A DNA stretch of 64,000 nucleotides from Armatimonadota bacterium (GCA_013178155.1 JABLXH010000017.1:1-64000); one strand, 5' to 3'; shown: positions 35,877-44,974, numbered from the stretch's first letter. The notes: a model not told the origin generated them from the sequence alone. Translations and numbers: made by a program.

Positions 35877-35904
35877 CGCCACGACATACGACACGGTCAG
35901 TGGT

Positions 35905-37137
35905 TTACTGCTCAACCACTCTGACGGTTGGCGGGTGGATGAAGTTCAGGTACTGACCCGCAACCTTTGCTGACTCAGTGTCCCCGGCGTGGATGAAGAC
36001 CCGGAAACGGAACGACAGGACGTCTCCTGCCCTGACGGTCAGGTCGCCGCGCTGGCCGGGATCGCCGGTGAAGTCATGGATGCCCCACTGGTTGGCGGTG
36101 AACAGGCCGTAGCTGCGGACGTGCCAGTGGGTCGGGAAGCCGTGGTTGGAGGGGTGGTCCATGATGGTGACGCCCACGGTCTCGCCGTCTACCGGGCCGC
36201 AGTAGTCCACCCACTCGGCGCGCTTGCCCCAGTTCTCGGCCTCCGTCTTGGCCCCGTAGGAGTTGACGATCAGTCCACCGTTGCGCTCCTCCATGCTCTC
36301 CTTCAGGCGCACCGACAGCGTCCCGGCCTCCTTGGTGTCACCGAAGAAGAAGCCTTTGTCCTCCAGGGCAACGAAGTTGATGAACCAGTCCATGACGCGG
36401 CAGCAGTCAGGGGTGTTGTAGACGCGGACGACGGTGTGCTCCTCCAGCATCTTGTGCTTGGCGCCGCGGCGCCCGCTCATCCAGTCATTCAACGCCATGA
36501 TCTCGCCACACACTGGTCCTTCCGCAAGCACCATCAGCTCCTGACACTCGGTGGTGGCATGATCGTTCATCTCGCTCCAGTTGTCCTCGCCGTCGTTGAC
36601 ATGCCCTTGCGCGACCCAGAAGCCCTTGTGGTGCTCATGGTCAATGCCCGGCTTGGCGGGGATGTTGACCTCGCGGACGATGATCTTGCCGCCCGGTCCG
36701 TAGACTGGATAACAGAACGGTCGCGCCATGCCCTCCTGTTTGAACACATAGCTCATGAACAGGTCGCCGTTGACGCGGAAGGTGGCTTTCTGGTCGTCCT
36801 CGATGTCAACGGTCACGCCGCCGGCGTCCTCGCTGGCGCTTCCCAGGCACAACTGGTAGCGCTTGCGCTCGCCGGCTTTGAGCTCCGGAATGATCCAGAG
36901 GACCTCACAGCAGCAGGTGCAGTCCTCCTCGCCACAGTCACAGGCCTCACCGAGGCACTGACAGGGCACCTGCGGCCCCAGGCTGCCATCGGTGTTGACC
37001 TCATGCAGCAGATGGACCTTGTCCTCGCCGCAAGTATGGGAGCTCACAAAGGAGACGATAGCGTTCTTCCGGTCGTGCGGACCGGCATCGACCTCCAGCA
37101 ACAGCACGTCACAACCGCAACCGCAAGCGGACATCAT
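35905..37137 (-). CDS. DUF6807 (PmoA-like) protein with a Cys-rich N-terminal region
   Basis: A 410-residue protein whose body resembles the DUF6807/PmoA-like beta-sandwich family (FCYPVYGPGGKIIVRE, HEHHKGFWVAQGHVN, GVTIMDHPSNHGFPTHWHVR, LFTANQWGI). Family members are often next to carbohydrate or Gfo/Idh genes but have no settled activity. The odd part is the first 77 residues: twelve cysteines, including MSACGCGC and VPCQCLGEACDCGEEDCTCC, which looks like a metal-binding or iron-sulfur-cluster insertion and is not typical of the family. No signal peptide is seen. AAGGAGG lies four bases before ATG 37137; the next codon is also ATG (37134). Confidence 0.78.
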   Translation of the reverse strand: MMSACGCGCDVLLLEVDAGPHDRKNAIVSFVSSHTCGEDKVHLLHEVNTDGSLGPQVPCQCLGEACDCGEEDCTCCCEVLWIIPELKAGERKRYQLCLGSASEDAGGVTVDIEDDQKATFRVNGDLFMSYVFKQEGMARPFCYPVYGPGGKIIVREVNIPAKPGIDHEHHKGFWVAQGHVNDGEDNWSEMNDHATTECQELMVLAEGPVCGEIMALNDWMSGRRGAKHKMLEEHTVVRVYNTPDCCRVMDWFINFVALEDKGFFFGDTKEAGTLSVRLKESMEERNGGLIVNSYGAKTEAENWGKRAEWVDYCGPVDGETVGVTIMDHPSNHGFPTHWHVRSYGLFTANQWGIHDFTGDPGQRGDLTVRAGDVLSFRFRVFIHAGDTESAKVAGQYLNFIHPPTVRVVEQ

Positions 37138-37261
37138 ATATCCTCCTTGGGCCCCTGGGGACCGGGGGTTTTGCATCGTCCCCTATTCGCCGCCAATCAG
37201 ACAGATACCTTTCGCCCCGATCGGTGCAGGCATCTGCCCGGTGCTTGGCGAAGGACCGGCG

Positions 37262-37918
37262 GTGTCAGTTGAGGCCCGGCTTCCACGAGTAAGGTTCACA
37301 GCCGCTGGTCTGCGTCCTGGCGAGACAGGTGAGGCCGCCGCGCCGGTGCTCCTGGCCGCCGACATCGCCTCGGCCTCGGGCGTAGAGCTCGTTGAGTTTG
37401 TGCGCGACGGTGAGACGGTGCACGCCCTCGACCCGCGCGGCACCCAGCGCCTGTCGCGACAGATGTTGCGCGTTGCCTGGCCCGCGACGCCCAACGAGGC
37501 CAGCGAGGGTCACATTGAGGTCCTGGACAACGAGATCGAAGAAGCCGAGCCCTACGGGGACCCACCCCTTGCCCTGAGGACGCTGGGCCCGCGCCGGGTC
37601 GCCTGGGCGACGACAGGCACCGGCGCTGGCCGTCAGGGCGTGACATTGCGGTTGCGGTCTTCGCACTCTGGGCTCCTGCAGGTCACCTCGGGGCATTCAC
37701 GGCTCGTTCAGCACCTGCACCGTTTCAGTGGGCGGCGAACAGTGCTGGCGGGGCGGGTCGAGCTATGCCGTCTGTCTGACGTCCCAGCACCGCGGGAGCT
37801 TCAGATCACCTGGCACGATCGCCCCCTGCCTGGCAGTTACCAGTTCTGGGTGCAGGTCACCGAGACTGATGGCCGGCAGATGGTATCAGAGCCCGTCTGC
37901 CTGACGGTCGAGGGGTAA
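37262..37918 (+). CDS. Beta-rich protein of unknown function, possibly DUF3604-like C-terminal part
   Basis: I do not firmly recognise this 218-residue protein. Its segments, such as ASGVELVEFVRDGETVHALD and GSYQFWVQVTETDGRQMVSE, resemble the C-terminal beta domain of DUF3604-type metallo-proteins, but the catalytic PHP-like part is missing. The preferred start is GTG 37262, with AAGGA six bases upstream; the frame is open further, back into the divergent DUF6807-like gene. It ends seven bases before the GT4 glycosyltransferase and is probably co-transcribed with it. Confidence 0.55.
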   Translation: MSVEARLPRVRFTAAGLRPGETGEAAAPVLLAADIASASGVELVEFVRDGETVHALDPRGTQRLSRQMLRVAWPATPNEASEGHIEVLDNEIEEAEPYGDPPLALRTLGPRRVAWATTGTGAGRQGVTLRLRSSHSGLLQVTSGHSRLVQHLHRFSGRRTVLAGRVELCRLSDVPAPRELQITWHDRPLPGSYQFWVQVTETDGRQMVSEPVCLTVEG

Positions 37919-37924
37919 TCCAGC

Positions 37925-39058
37925 ATGCGCATCGCCTTTGACGCACGCACGCTCTGCACCCCCAAGACCGGCGACCGAACGGTCACAACAGGCCTGCTTC
38001 AGGGCATGCTGGCGCTGGCGGAACCCGAGGGCCTGGAAATCATCGCGGTCTCGGACCGTCCCATTCCGACCGGCTTGCTCCGTGAGACGGCTGCACTGCG
38101 GATGCATATGGCCCCTTGGCCGCGTGGCTACGCGTGGACGTGGCTGGCTTTCCCCAGGGCGCTCAGGGCCGTCAAGGCTGATGTTGCCGTGTTGCAGTAC
38201 ATGGCACCGCAGCGCCTCCCGTGTCCCTTTGTGACGTTCATTCATGACACGGTCTGGCGGTCCATGCCCGAGACCTTCCCGTGGCGTGATCGCCTGGTGC
38301 TGGACACCTTCATCCCATCCACCATCGCCCACGCCGCTGCGGTCTGTACGGGCTCTCACTTCGCGGCCAGCGAGATCTCCCGGCATTACCCTCACGCTGC
38401 CGGCAAGCTGCATGTGGTCCCCTATGGCGTTGAGGCTCGCTTCCGACCGGTCACTGACCAGCAGGAGCTGAGGCGTGTGCGCGCGAAGTACAGTCTGCCG
38501 GAACGTTTTGTCCTCTCGGTGGGCGTGCTACAGCCCCGCAAGAACGTTGAGGCACTCGTCCACGCCTACCAGCGTCTGCCGGCGCCGTTGCGGGCCCAGC
38601 ATGGCCTCGTCATTGTCGGCAAGCACGGCTGGCTCATGAAGCACCTTCCGGCGCTGGCGCGTGAGGCCGGTCCGGATGTGCAGTTCACCGGGTATGCCGA
38701 TGACGAGGACCTGCCGGCGCTGTATACCCTGGCGGAGTGCTTCGCCTACCCGTCGCTGTATGAGGGCTATGGGCTACCCCCGCTGGAGGCGATGGCCTGC
38801 GGGACACCAGTGCTTACGTCAAATGTGGCTTCCCTGCCCGAGGTCACAGCCGGGGCGGCACTGTGCGTTGATCCGACCGATGTTCAGTCCCTGCAGGATG
38901 GGCTGCAGCGAATGTTGACTGACACGGACCTGCGGCGGGAGCTGGTTACCCGGGGACTGGAGCGTGCGGCAGGCCTTACGTGGGGGCCTGCGGCACAGGG
39001 CTTACTGGGGGTTCTGCGAGCTGTCGTAGCCGAGGGCTGGGCCCGGTCAAGGAACTGA
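37925..39058 (+). CDS. Family 4 glycosyltransferase (GT-B fold)
   Basis: A 377-residue retaining glycosyltransferase of the GT4 group. The N-terminal Rossmann half has RIAFDARTLCTPKTG and FVTFIHDTVWRS. The C-terminal half has FVLSVGVLQPRKNVEALV and the nucleotide-sugar-binding motif AYPSLYEGYGLPPLEAMACG with the conserved E-x7-E (EGYGLPPLE). These enzymes typically extend polysaccharides or glycolipids. GAGGGG precedes ATG 37925. It forms a short run with the preceding gene. Confidence 0.93.
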   Translation: MRIAFDARTLCTPKTGDRTVTTGLLQGMLALAEPEGLEIIAVSDRPIPTGLLRETAALRMHMAPWPRGYAWTWLAFPRALRAVKADVAVLQYMAPQRLPCPFVTFIHDTVWRSMPETFPWRDRLVLDTFIPSTIAHAAAVCTGSHFAASEISRHYPHAAGKLHVVPYGVEARFRPVTDQQELRRVRAKYSLPERFVLSVGVLQPRKNVEALVHAYQRLPAPLRAQHGLVIVGKHGWLMKHLPALAREAGPDVQFTGYADDEDLPALYTLAECFAYPSLYEGYGLPPLEAMACGTPVLTSNVASLPEVTAGAALCVDPTDVQSLQDGLQRMLTDTDLRRELVTRGLERAAGLTWGPAAQGLLGVLRAVVAEGWARSRN

Positions 39059-39125
39059 CGGGCCGCCAAAAAGTGTTGTAAATCTTCGTAACATATCAAT
39101 CGCGGCTGCACGAACGAGGTGCGAC

Positions 39126-39827
39126 ATGGCACAGACCACGGTCCGGGCAGCGGGTAGGTCGCGTATGCGGCTTCTGGTGCTGGCACTGCCGGTGCTTCTG
39201 GTGGTGGCAGTCGTCGTGAACCTGGGGAGCATCAAACAGGTTGCCAGCGGCGAGCGAAGCCTGCGCAGCATCATCTACGGCATCAGCATGGGCAAGGGCG
39301 ATGGCCTCATGGGCTGGAAGGTACCCCGGGACACTGGCTCTGAGAAGGCCAAAGTGACCATCGAGGCGTTCCTGGCAGGTGGCGAGGCATGCCATGTGCA
39401 GACAGCTTTGGTCGGAACGGCTCTGGGCAAGATCGATCCGGAGCGCATCCGAGTGAAGTTTGTGGACGCCAAGAGCGGCCCGACGGCGATCAAGCGCCGC
39501 GAGGAGGTCAGGCTCGGTTGCGACCAGGGGTTTGCGGTGAATGGTAAGACCGAGTTCGAGGTCCCGGCGCCAGAGAAGGGCAAGGGCGCCAAACGCACCG
39601 TCTTCCTGGCTCACAACCACTTCTCGGGTGGTGCCAGTCCCATGGAAGTGCTACACCCGGTACTGGACCAGGAGCTCAAGAAGGCCTACAACGGCAAGGG
39701 CCTCGGCATGACCCCGGAGGAGTTCGCGACCAGGCTGCAGAGCGGAGTGGATCTGGCGCGGGGTATCATGGAGGCCGAGGCGCAGCAGGCGCGGGCCCAG
39801 CAGGCTGAAGGTCAGGGAAGCCAGTAA
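39126..39827 (+). CDS. Membrane-anchored protein with a thioredoxin-like core, unknown function
   Basis: A 233-residue protein with one N-terminal membrane helix (LLVLALPVLLVVAVVVN) and an extracytoplasmic domain. KAKVTIEAFLAGGEACHVQT followed by IRVKFVDAKS looks like the first beta-alpha-beta of a thioredoxin fold, but there is no CxxC; single Cys residues lie at about 88 and 131. The C-terminus is a Gln/Ala-rich coiled coil (EAEAQQARAQQAEGQ). The family is not recognised. It is 67 bases after the GT4 gene. Confidence 0.65.
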   Translation: MAQTTVRAAGRSRMRLLVLALPVLLVVAVVVNLGSIKQVASGERSLRSIIYGISMGKGDGLMGWKVPRDTGSEKAKVTIEAFLAGGEACHVQTALVGTALGKIDPERIRVKFVDAKSGPTAIKRREEVRLGCDQGFAVNGKTEFEVPAPEKGKGAKRTVFLAHNHFSGGASPMEVLHPVLDQELKKAYNGKGLGMTPEEFATRLQSGVDLARGIMEAEAQQARAQQAEGQGSQ

Positions 39828-39830
39828 GGC

Positions 39831-41123
39831 CTACCACACCTGCCTGACCAGTTCAAGCGCCACCTCCACCATCTGTGGGCCCGTCTCCGGCACCAGACGG
39901 CGGGCTGTGCCCACCTCTGTCTCGTAGCTGCCCTCGTGACAGGCCTTTACGGTGGGGATATACGCCTTCCAGTCGTTAGCCAGCTCCACGCAGTGCGTGT
40001 CCGGGCAGGCGGAACGCTGCTTGATCTCCAGCCCGATCTCCACAAAGATCTCTCCCGGCAATCCCACCAGCACCACCGGTCCGACGCGGAGAGCCTGCAC
40101 CCACGTCGGCTGCTCCCTGGGCATGCGCGACAGCCGCAGGCGCTCGAAGGCCCGCACCTGGTCGGCTGTAGGGTGCATGCGGTCCATCTGCGCCACGACC
40201 TGTTCATCTTCTGCCAACTGAGCCGCCTCAACGTCGTCACGAATGCCCGGGAACTCGTATAGCGCCCCTCTTAACGATGGGTCCTCACATATTCCGCCTT
40301 CGTAGTAGGCTCGCATGGCGGCCCCGGCCACGATCCCTGCCACCTTGATCGCCTGGCCGTCAGGTAGTCTGTGCTGGGGCGCAGGCTTCGTGAAATCGCA
40401 GTTGTTGACGTCACCCGTCGTGCCGTTGCTCAAGATGGCCAGGGGCACGCCGAGTGCCCGGCGCAGGTTATGATCCACCCGGGCGAAGTAGTCGGCCGAG
40501 ATGTGATCGCCGGGGGAACTCCCCACATAGTGCAACGGGTAGTTCACATAGAGCCCGAGCGGCTCGGCAGTCTCCGGCGAGCGAAACCCAAGTACGCTCA
40601 ACGTCCGGTCCACAGGCCCGGCTGGGCGAACCATGTCCGGGTTCTGATACCCGGGGTTCATCACCACGCTTCCGTCACGCATATGCCAGCGTCGGTTGAA
40701 AACCTGGTCCACCTCACCCCGCCCGTAGACCATCTCCGCCGGCTGCAAGGCCCCCAGGGCGTTCTCCACGGCATCAGCGATGCGGTCGGGCAGAAGAGCG
40801 GCGTAATCGGGGTCCTTGTCCACGGCGAGGATGCTCACCGCCGCCGGCCCGGTATGCGTATGGGTCGCGCTCACCAGCACGTTCTCCCACGGGATGCCCG
40901 TGCGCTCGTGGATGCGCCGCTTGGCCACATCCACCTCGTCCCGCTCGATCATGCACAGGTCCACGGTCACCAGCGCGACTTGAGCCTCCCCGTTGTCCAC
41001 TACCAGGGCCTTGGCGTGCAGGGGGTCCTTCACATGGGTGCTGACCCGCGGCCCGAAGCCGCCGATCAGATGGGTCCCCAAGCGGGGCGTAATGTCGGTC
41101 TCGAAGGTGCCTGCGCGCAGCAT
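39831..41123 (-). CDS. Neutral/alkaline ceramidase-like amidohydrolase
   Basis: A 430-residue protein of the neutral/alkaline non-lysosomal ceramidase-like group. The start LRAGTFETDITPRLGTHLIGG is typical of this family, the zinc motif is SATHTHTGP (His88, His90), and LYVNYPLHYVG and LSNGTTGDVNN are also conserved. Many bacterial members without a signal peptide, as here, are annotated from genome context only and may act on other amides. It is the last gene of a minus-strand run with the UroD-like and Gfo/Idh genes, suggesting a small catabolic operon. Confidence 0.85.
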   Translation of the reverse strand: MLRAGTFETDITPRLGTHLIGGFGPRVSTHVKDPLHAKALVVDNGEAQVALVTVDLCMIERDEVDVAKRRIHERTGIPWENVLVSATHTHTGPAAVSILAVDKDPDYAALLPDRIADAVENALGALQPAEMVYGRGEVDQVFNRRWHMRDGSVVMNPGYQNPDMVRPAGPVDRTLSVLGFRSPETAEPLGLYVNYPLHYVGSSPGDHISADYFARVDHNLRRALGVPLAILSNGTTGDVNNCDFTKPAPQHRLPDGQAIKVAGIVAGAAMRAYYEGGICEDPSLRGALYEFPGIRDDVEAAQLAEDEQVVAQMDRMHPTADQVRAFERLRLSRMPREQPTWVQALRVGPVVLVGLPGEIFVEIGLEIKQRSACPDTHCVELANDWKAYIPTVKACHEGSYETEVGTARRLVPETGPQMVEVALELVRQVW

Positions 41124-41157
41124 GTCACTAACCTTTCCCGGGTCGTCACAGGGGCCA

Positions 41158-42246
41158 TCAGCCGCCCACGACCCGCCGCTTCAGCTCGCGGCAGTAGTAC
41201 TCGTAGTTGCTCCACGACACGTCGTCCGGCACCAGGTGGTCCAGGTCCGGGATGTACCGCCCCATCTCTACAGCCGGCCACACGCGATCCAGCTCTGCAT
41301 CTATGGCCGCGGGCCCCTGAGCCAATGCCCGCTTGTCTATGCCGCCCATGAGTGCCAGTTCCGGATACCGGCGCCTGTAGTCGCTCACGTCGCAACCTGC
41401 CGCCACCTCCATCGGGTACAGGAAGTTGGTACCGGCCTCTATCATGGGAGGCACGATGGTATCCGGGTTGCCGTCGGTGTCCACCGAGATGAGTGGGATG
41501 TCATGGGCCTCGGCGAAGGCCTTGAGGCGGCGGTAGGGCGGGCCCATGAACTCGCGCCAGTGCTGCGGCGAGATGAGCGACCCCTGGCGACCGGCCATGT
41601 CTTCCCAGACGTGGATCACGTCCACGCGCACGCCGGCGTGCACCACGGCCTGAAAGACTGTCAGGCAGACGTCCGCCAGGTGGTCCATGATCTCGTGGAC
41701 GAGGTCGGGGTCATCATAGAAGAGGTACAGGCACTCCTCGTCTCCCACCAGCCAGCGCAGGCCGCCGTAAAAGGTGCAATCCGGGAAGGCGCCAAGCTGG
41801 ATCGGGTAGCCCCGCGCCATCCATTCTCGAGCCTGCTCCAACCACGGGCCAGCCAGGCGGTCGGGATGGTGCGGGTCCAGACGCTCAGCCTTGTAGCGCT
41901 CCCAGTCGGCCCGCCCAGCCACGGGGAACTTCAGGAACTCAGCCATGGACTCGCCGTGCTTGTAGTCCCGGCGGACGATCCCCCAGGAGTCGGTCGCGGT
42001 GATGTAATCGTCATCTTCTGCCAGCACCTCCCGGGGGAAGGCCGGGCACGGCCCGCACTTCACCGGCACCACCAGTGGCGGCATATCCGGGTGCATGAAG
42101 CTGCGGTGGTCGGTGACCTCCGCCGGCTTGCCCTCCCGCTCCCAGCGCTGCCAGGCGCGGCCCCAGGGGCCCCAGAACAGCCAGAACGGCGGCCGGTCCA
42201 CCTCCTGCCCCAGACAGCACCGCACGAAACGTTCACGGTCGGTCAT
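41158..42246 (-). CDS. Uroporphyrinogen decarboxylase-like (MtaA/CmuA-type) protein
   Basis: A 362-residue UroD-fold TIM-barrel protein. MTDRERFVRCCLGQEVDRPP is the usual N-terminus of UroD-like methyltransferases, and DVIHVWEDMAGRQGSLISPQ plus LISVDTDGNPD form the substrate end of the barrel. In characterised relatives (MtaA, CmuA) this fold transfers methyl groups between corrinoids and thiols; true HemE is unlikely from the divergent active-site region. GGGGAGG precedes ATG 42246. It sits between the ceramidase-like and Gfo/Idh genes, with gaps of 34 and 20 bases. Confidence 0.85.
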   Translation of the reverse strand: MTDRERFVRCCLGQEVDRPPFWLFWGPWGRAWQRWEREGKPAEVTDHRSFMHPDMPPLVVPVKCGPCPAFPREVLAEDDDYITATDSWGIVRRDYKHGESMAEFLKFPVAGRADWERYKAERLDPHHPDRLAGPWLEQAREWMARGYPIQLGAFPDCTFYGGLRWLVGDEECLYLFYDDPDLVHEIMDHLADVCLTVFQAVVHAGVRVDVIHVWEDMAGRQGSLISPQHWREFMGPPYRRLKAFAEAHDIPLISVDTDGNPDTIVPPMIEAGTNFLYPMEVAAGCDVSDYRRRYPELALMGGIDKRALAQGPAAIDAELDRVWPAVEMGRYIPDLDHLVPDDVSWSNYEYYCRELKRRVVGG

Positions 42247-42266
42247 CGTCGCGGCCTCCCCTTGCC

Positions 42267-43370
42267 TCAGTCGTCCAGCGTCCCGGGGCGCAGGCCCACC
42301 GGCAGCATCGCCGGACGCTCGCAGGTGCTCTGCAGCTCCAGGTACCTGCGCTCAGCCGAAGACTCAATGAGCGTGTCCATGATGTCCAGCACGTGGAAGG
42401 CCAGCTCCCCACTGGCGCGGTGCGGGCGTCCACTTCGCAGGGCGTAGGCCATGTCCGCCACACCGATCCCGCGGTTTTGCTCGGTGTAGATGTGACTGAG
42501 CGGCATGGGCGACCACTCGCTGCCATTGGCCCGGCGCAGGTGAACCGGCCCGCCGAAGCCGTTGGGGTCGCCGACGCTGAGACTGCCCTCGGTGCCGTAG
42601 ATCTCCAACAGGGGCAGGTTGCTCGCCCAGACGTCGAAGCTGGTCAGAAGCGTCCCCACGACGCCGCTGCGGAACTGCAGGATGCCAGCGACATGGGTCG
42701 GTACCTCGACGGTGACACGCTCGCCGCGTTTCGGCTCGCTGGTGATGGTTCGCTCAGGGAAGGTGACGGTGGCCGAAGCAACAGCCTGCTGGACCGGCCC
42801 CAGCAGGTTCACCAGGGCAGTCAAGTAGTAGGGCCCCATGTCCAGCAGCGGCCCCCCGCCGACCTGGTAGTAGAACGCCGGGTCGGGATGCCAGCTCTCG
42901 TGGCCGTGGCAGGCCATGTGGGCGCTGGCAGCGATGGGCTGGCCGATCCAGCCGTCATCTATCAGCTTCCGCGCCGTCTGGATGCCGCCGCCGAGGAAGG
43001 TGTCCGGTGCGCTGCCGACCCGCAAGCCCAGTTCAGCCGCCCGCTCCATAACCTGCCGCCCCTGGGCGCGGTTGACCGCCAGGGGCTTCTCGCCATAGGT
43101 GTGCTTGCCCGCCTCGAGGGTCTGCAGCGCCACCTCGGCGTGGGCCGCCGGAATGGTCAGGTTGACGACGATGCTGATCTCCGGGTCGGCCAGTAGCTCG
43201 TCCACGGAGCAGGCCCGGGGGATACCATACTCCTCCGCCCGTGCCCGCGCGCGTTCCGGGATGGCGTCCGCCACGGCCGCGATCTCCAGGATCTCAAAGC
43301 GCTGCCCGGCCGTCAGATAGGCCGGGGAGATGTTGCCACAACCGATGACGCCGATCTTTGTCTTCTCCAT
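42267..43370 (-). CDS. Gfo/Idh/MocA family oxidoreductase
   Basis: A 367-residue dehydrogenase. The Rossmann fold reads MEKTKIGVIGCGNISPAYLT; the conserved EKPL is in YGEKPLAVNRAQG, and WHPDPAFYYQVGGGPLLDMG supplies the catalytic Asp/His region of the C-terminal domain. The family oxidises or reduces sugars and cyclitols with NAD(P). ATG 43370 gives the family start, although its RBS is weak. It is the first gene of the minus-strand run with the UroD-like and ceramidase-like genes and is divergent from the acyltransferase-like gene. Confidence 0.93.
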   Translation of the reverse strand: MEKTKIGVIGCGNISPAYLTAGQRFEILEIAAVADAIPERARARAEEYGIPRACSVDELLADPEISIVVNLTIPAAHAEVALQTLEAGKHTYGEKPLAVNRAQGRQVMERAAELGLRVGSAPDTFLGGGIQTARKLIDDGWIGQPIAASAHMACHGHESWHPDPAFYYQVGGGPLLDMGPYYLTALVNLLGPVQQAVASATVTFPERTITSEPKRGERVTVEVPTHVAGILQFRSGVVGTLLTSFDVWASNLPLLEIYGTEGSLSVGDPNGFGGPVHLRRANGSEWSPMPLSHIYTEQNRGIGVADMAYALRSGRPHRASGELAFHVLDIMDTLIESSAERRYLELQSTCERPAMLPVGLRPGTLDD

Positions 43371-43477
43371 GCCGCGCGGGTTCGCCGTTGCGCCTCTATT
43401 GCCCTCCCCTCTCAAGGGGAACCGCTGCCGGCCGCCGAATACACTGCCGCCGCATCAACCGATGCCGGGAGTATGCC

Positions 43478-44755
43478 ATGATGAAGCTCAGCGAAGTGCT
43501 GTCCGCCCTGCAGATAGCCGAGGCCGGGGAACTGCTTGCTCCGCACTGGGAGGACTCCGAGGCTACCTTCCCCTCTGAACTCCCGCCTTTCCTCGACCCC
43601 GACCGCTGCGCGGCCTTGCGCGCGTTCACCAACCTCCAGCCCGAGGTGGACCCGGACCTGGTCGCCATCGCGCGGCAGGTCGTCGCCAACCCGGCGCTGC
43701 TGCACCTGGCCTGGCATTGCCACCGTCTGGTGTACCACCACCCGGAATACTCCCATGCCGACATCGCCCGCTGGCCCTGGCTGGAACGCACCCTCGGCCC
43801 GAACCACGGGCTCTTCTACCTGCTTACCGCCCTGAGCGCTGTGCCGCAGGTACAGGCTTTCCACGCCGCCCGCGCCATTCCCGAGGCCATCAGTCGTGAC
43901 ACGGTCAGCCACTACCGCGAGGCCATGCGGCTGAAATGGGTCGAGGCTGAGGGCCGCTGGACGGTGGAGCTGCACGCCCTCTACTGGACCCGCTACCACG
44001 CCTGGGGCGACCTGTACTCCTGCGGGCGCATGGAGTACATGGTCAGGCCCTTCAGCGGCATGGTCCAGGCCTACCGCCACAGGGCCTCCGGGCAAGTCCT
44101 GGCGCTGGACGCCGGGGGTCATGTCTTCACAGCGGAAGGATACATCAACGCCGGGGAGACCGTAGACAGCCGCCCCGGCAACTGGGAGTCGCGCTTCGAG
44201 GACCGCGGCGACACGGTCGTCGGCGTGCCCATCCGCGCCACCGGTCAGGCCATCAACACGCTGGTGGAACTGAAGCGCGGCGAATGGGACCCGGTGCTGA
44301 AGAAGGGCGACCCGGTGCTAGATACGCATATCCCTGCCGGCGGGGGCTTTACGCCCGACAAGTGCGAGCACTCCATGCGCCTGGCTGTGGACTTCTTCCG
44401 CCAGTTCTTCCCCGACCGCCCGTTCGTCGGCTTTGCCTGTGGCTCGTGGATTCTGGACCCGGAGATCCGTAACTGGTACGACCCGCAGTCCAATATGGTC
44501 AAGTGGATGGATGAGCTGTACCTGTTCCCCTACCCCTCGGGGCCCCGGACCGGCATGTTCTTCGTCTTCGGCAGCGACCGGACCGACTACGCCAACCTGC
44601 CCCGCGACACCAGCCTGCGGCGGGCCATGGCCGACCACCTGCAGGCAGGCGGCTACTGCCGCGCGGGGGGCATGTTCTTGCTGACCGAGGACCTGGAGTA
44701 CTACGGGAGCCAGTGGTACCGTCGCAACTGGGGCGGGGAGCTACTGGGGCTGTAG
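43478..44755 (+). CDS. GNAT-like acyltransferase-domain protein (DUF5596-type)
   Basis: A 425-residue protein. The N-terminal helical domain starts MMKLSEVLSALQIAEAGELL and the C-terminal half has VDFFRQFFPDRPFVGFACGS, DELYLFPYPSG and ADHLQAGGYCRAGGMFLLTE, features of the GNAT-like N-acyltransferase/DUF5596 group found in Firmicutes and Armatimonadota-like genomes. The substrate is unknown. GGGAG precedes the double ATG (43478, 43481). It is divergent from the Gfo/Idh gene, and its end is followed by a tandem repeat and a terminator. Confidence 0.72.
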   Translation: MMKLSEVLSALQIAEAGELLAPHWEDSEATFPSELPPFLDPDRCAALRAFTNLQPEVDPDLVAIARQVVANPALLHLAWHCHRLVYHHPEYSHADIARWPWLERTLGPNHGLFYLLTALSAVPQVQAFHAARAIPEAISRDTVSHYREAMRLKWVEAEGRWTVELHALYWTRYHAWGDLYSCGRMEYMVRPFSGMVQAYRHRASGQVLALDAGGHVFTAEGYINAGETVDSRPGNWESRFEDRGDTVVGVPIRATGQAINTLVELKRGEWDPVLKKGDPVLDTHIPAGGGFTPDKCEHSMRLAVDFFRQFFPDRPFVGFACGSWILDPEIRNWYDPQSNMVKWMDELYLFPYPSGPRTGMFFVFGSDRTDYANLPRDTSLRRAMADHLQAGGYCRAGGMFLLTEDLEYYGSQWYRRNWGGELLGL

Positions 44756-44761
44756 GCGCCC

Positions 44762-44880
44762 GCCGGGTGTCCTTGCCCCAGAGAACCGATAGGCCCGGCA
44801 TCCCCGCCCCACAGAGCCGGCCGCGCCGGGCATCCCCGCCCCACACAACCGGTAGGCCGGGCAGCCTTGCCCGGCAACCG
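44762..44880. repeat. Four-copy degenerate tandem repeat, 31-32 base period
   Basis: Units starting at 44762, 44793, 44825 and 44856 share a core of GCCGGGCAT or GCCGGGTGT followed by CC-CTTGCCC or CCCCGCCCC and then AACCGGTAGG or close variants. The last unit forms a perfect hairpin, GCCGGGCA (44856-44863) with TGCCCGGC (44868-44875). The array lies between the acyltransferase stop and the terminator. There are no spacers, so it is not a CRISPR. Confidence 0.75.
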
Positions 44881-44895
44881 AGCAGAACAAGGAAA

Positions 44896-44924
44896 GGGGA
44901 CAGGCCTCCCGGACCTGTCCCCCT
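44896..44924. terminator. Hairpin terminator between convergent genes
   Basis: GGGGACAGG (44896-44904) pairs with CCTGTCCCC (44914-44922) around a nine-base loop, flanked by AA on the left and CTT on the right. It can serve both the acyltransferase gene (plus) and the secreted-protein gene (minus). Confidence 0.6.
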
Positions 44925-44974
44925 TCGGGAGAGCGAGCCGATAGGGCTATAGGCCCAACCTAACCACCGAACGG

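Noticed and set aside
44762-44880. CRISPR array
   Set aside because: The copies are degenerate and contiguous with no unique spacers, and no cas genes are nearby.
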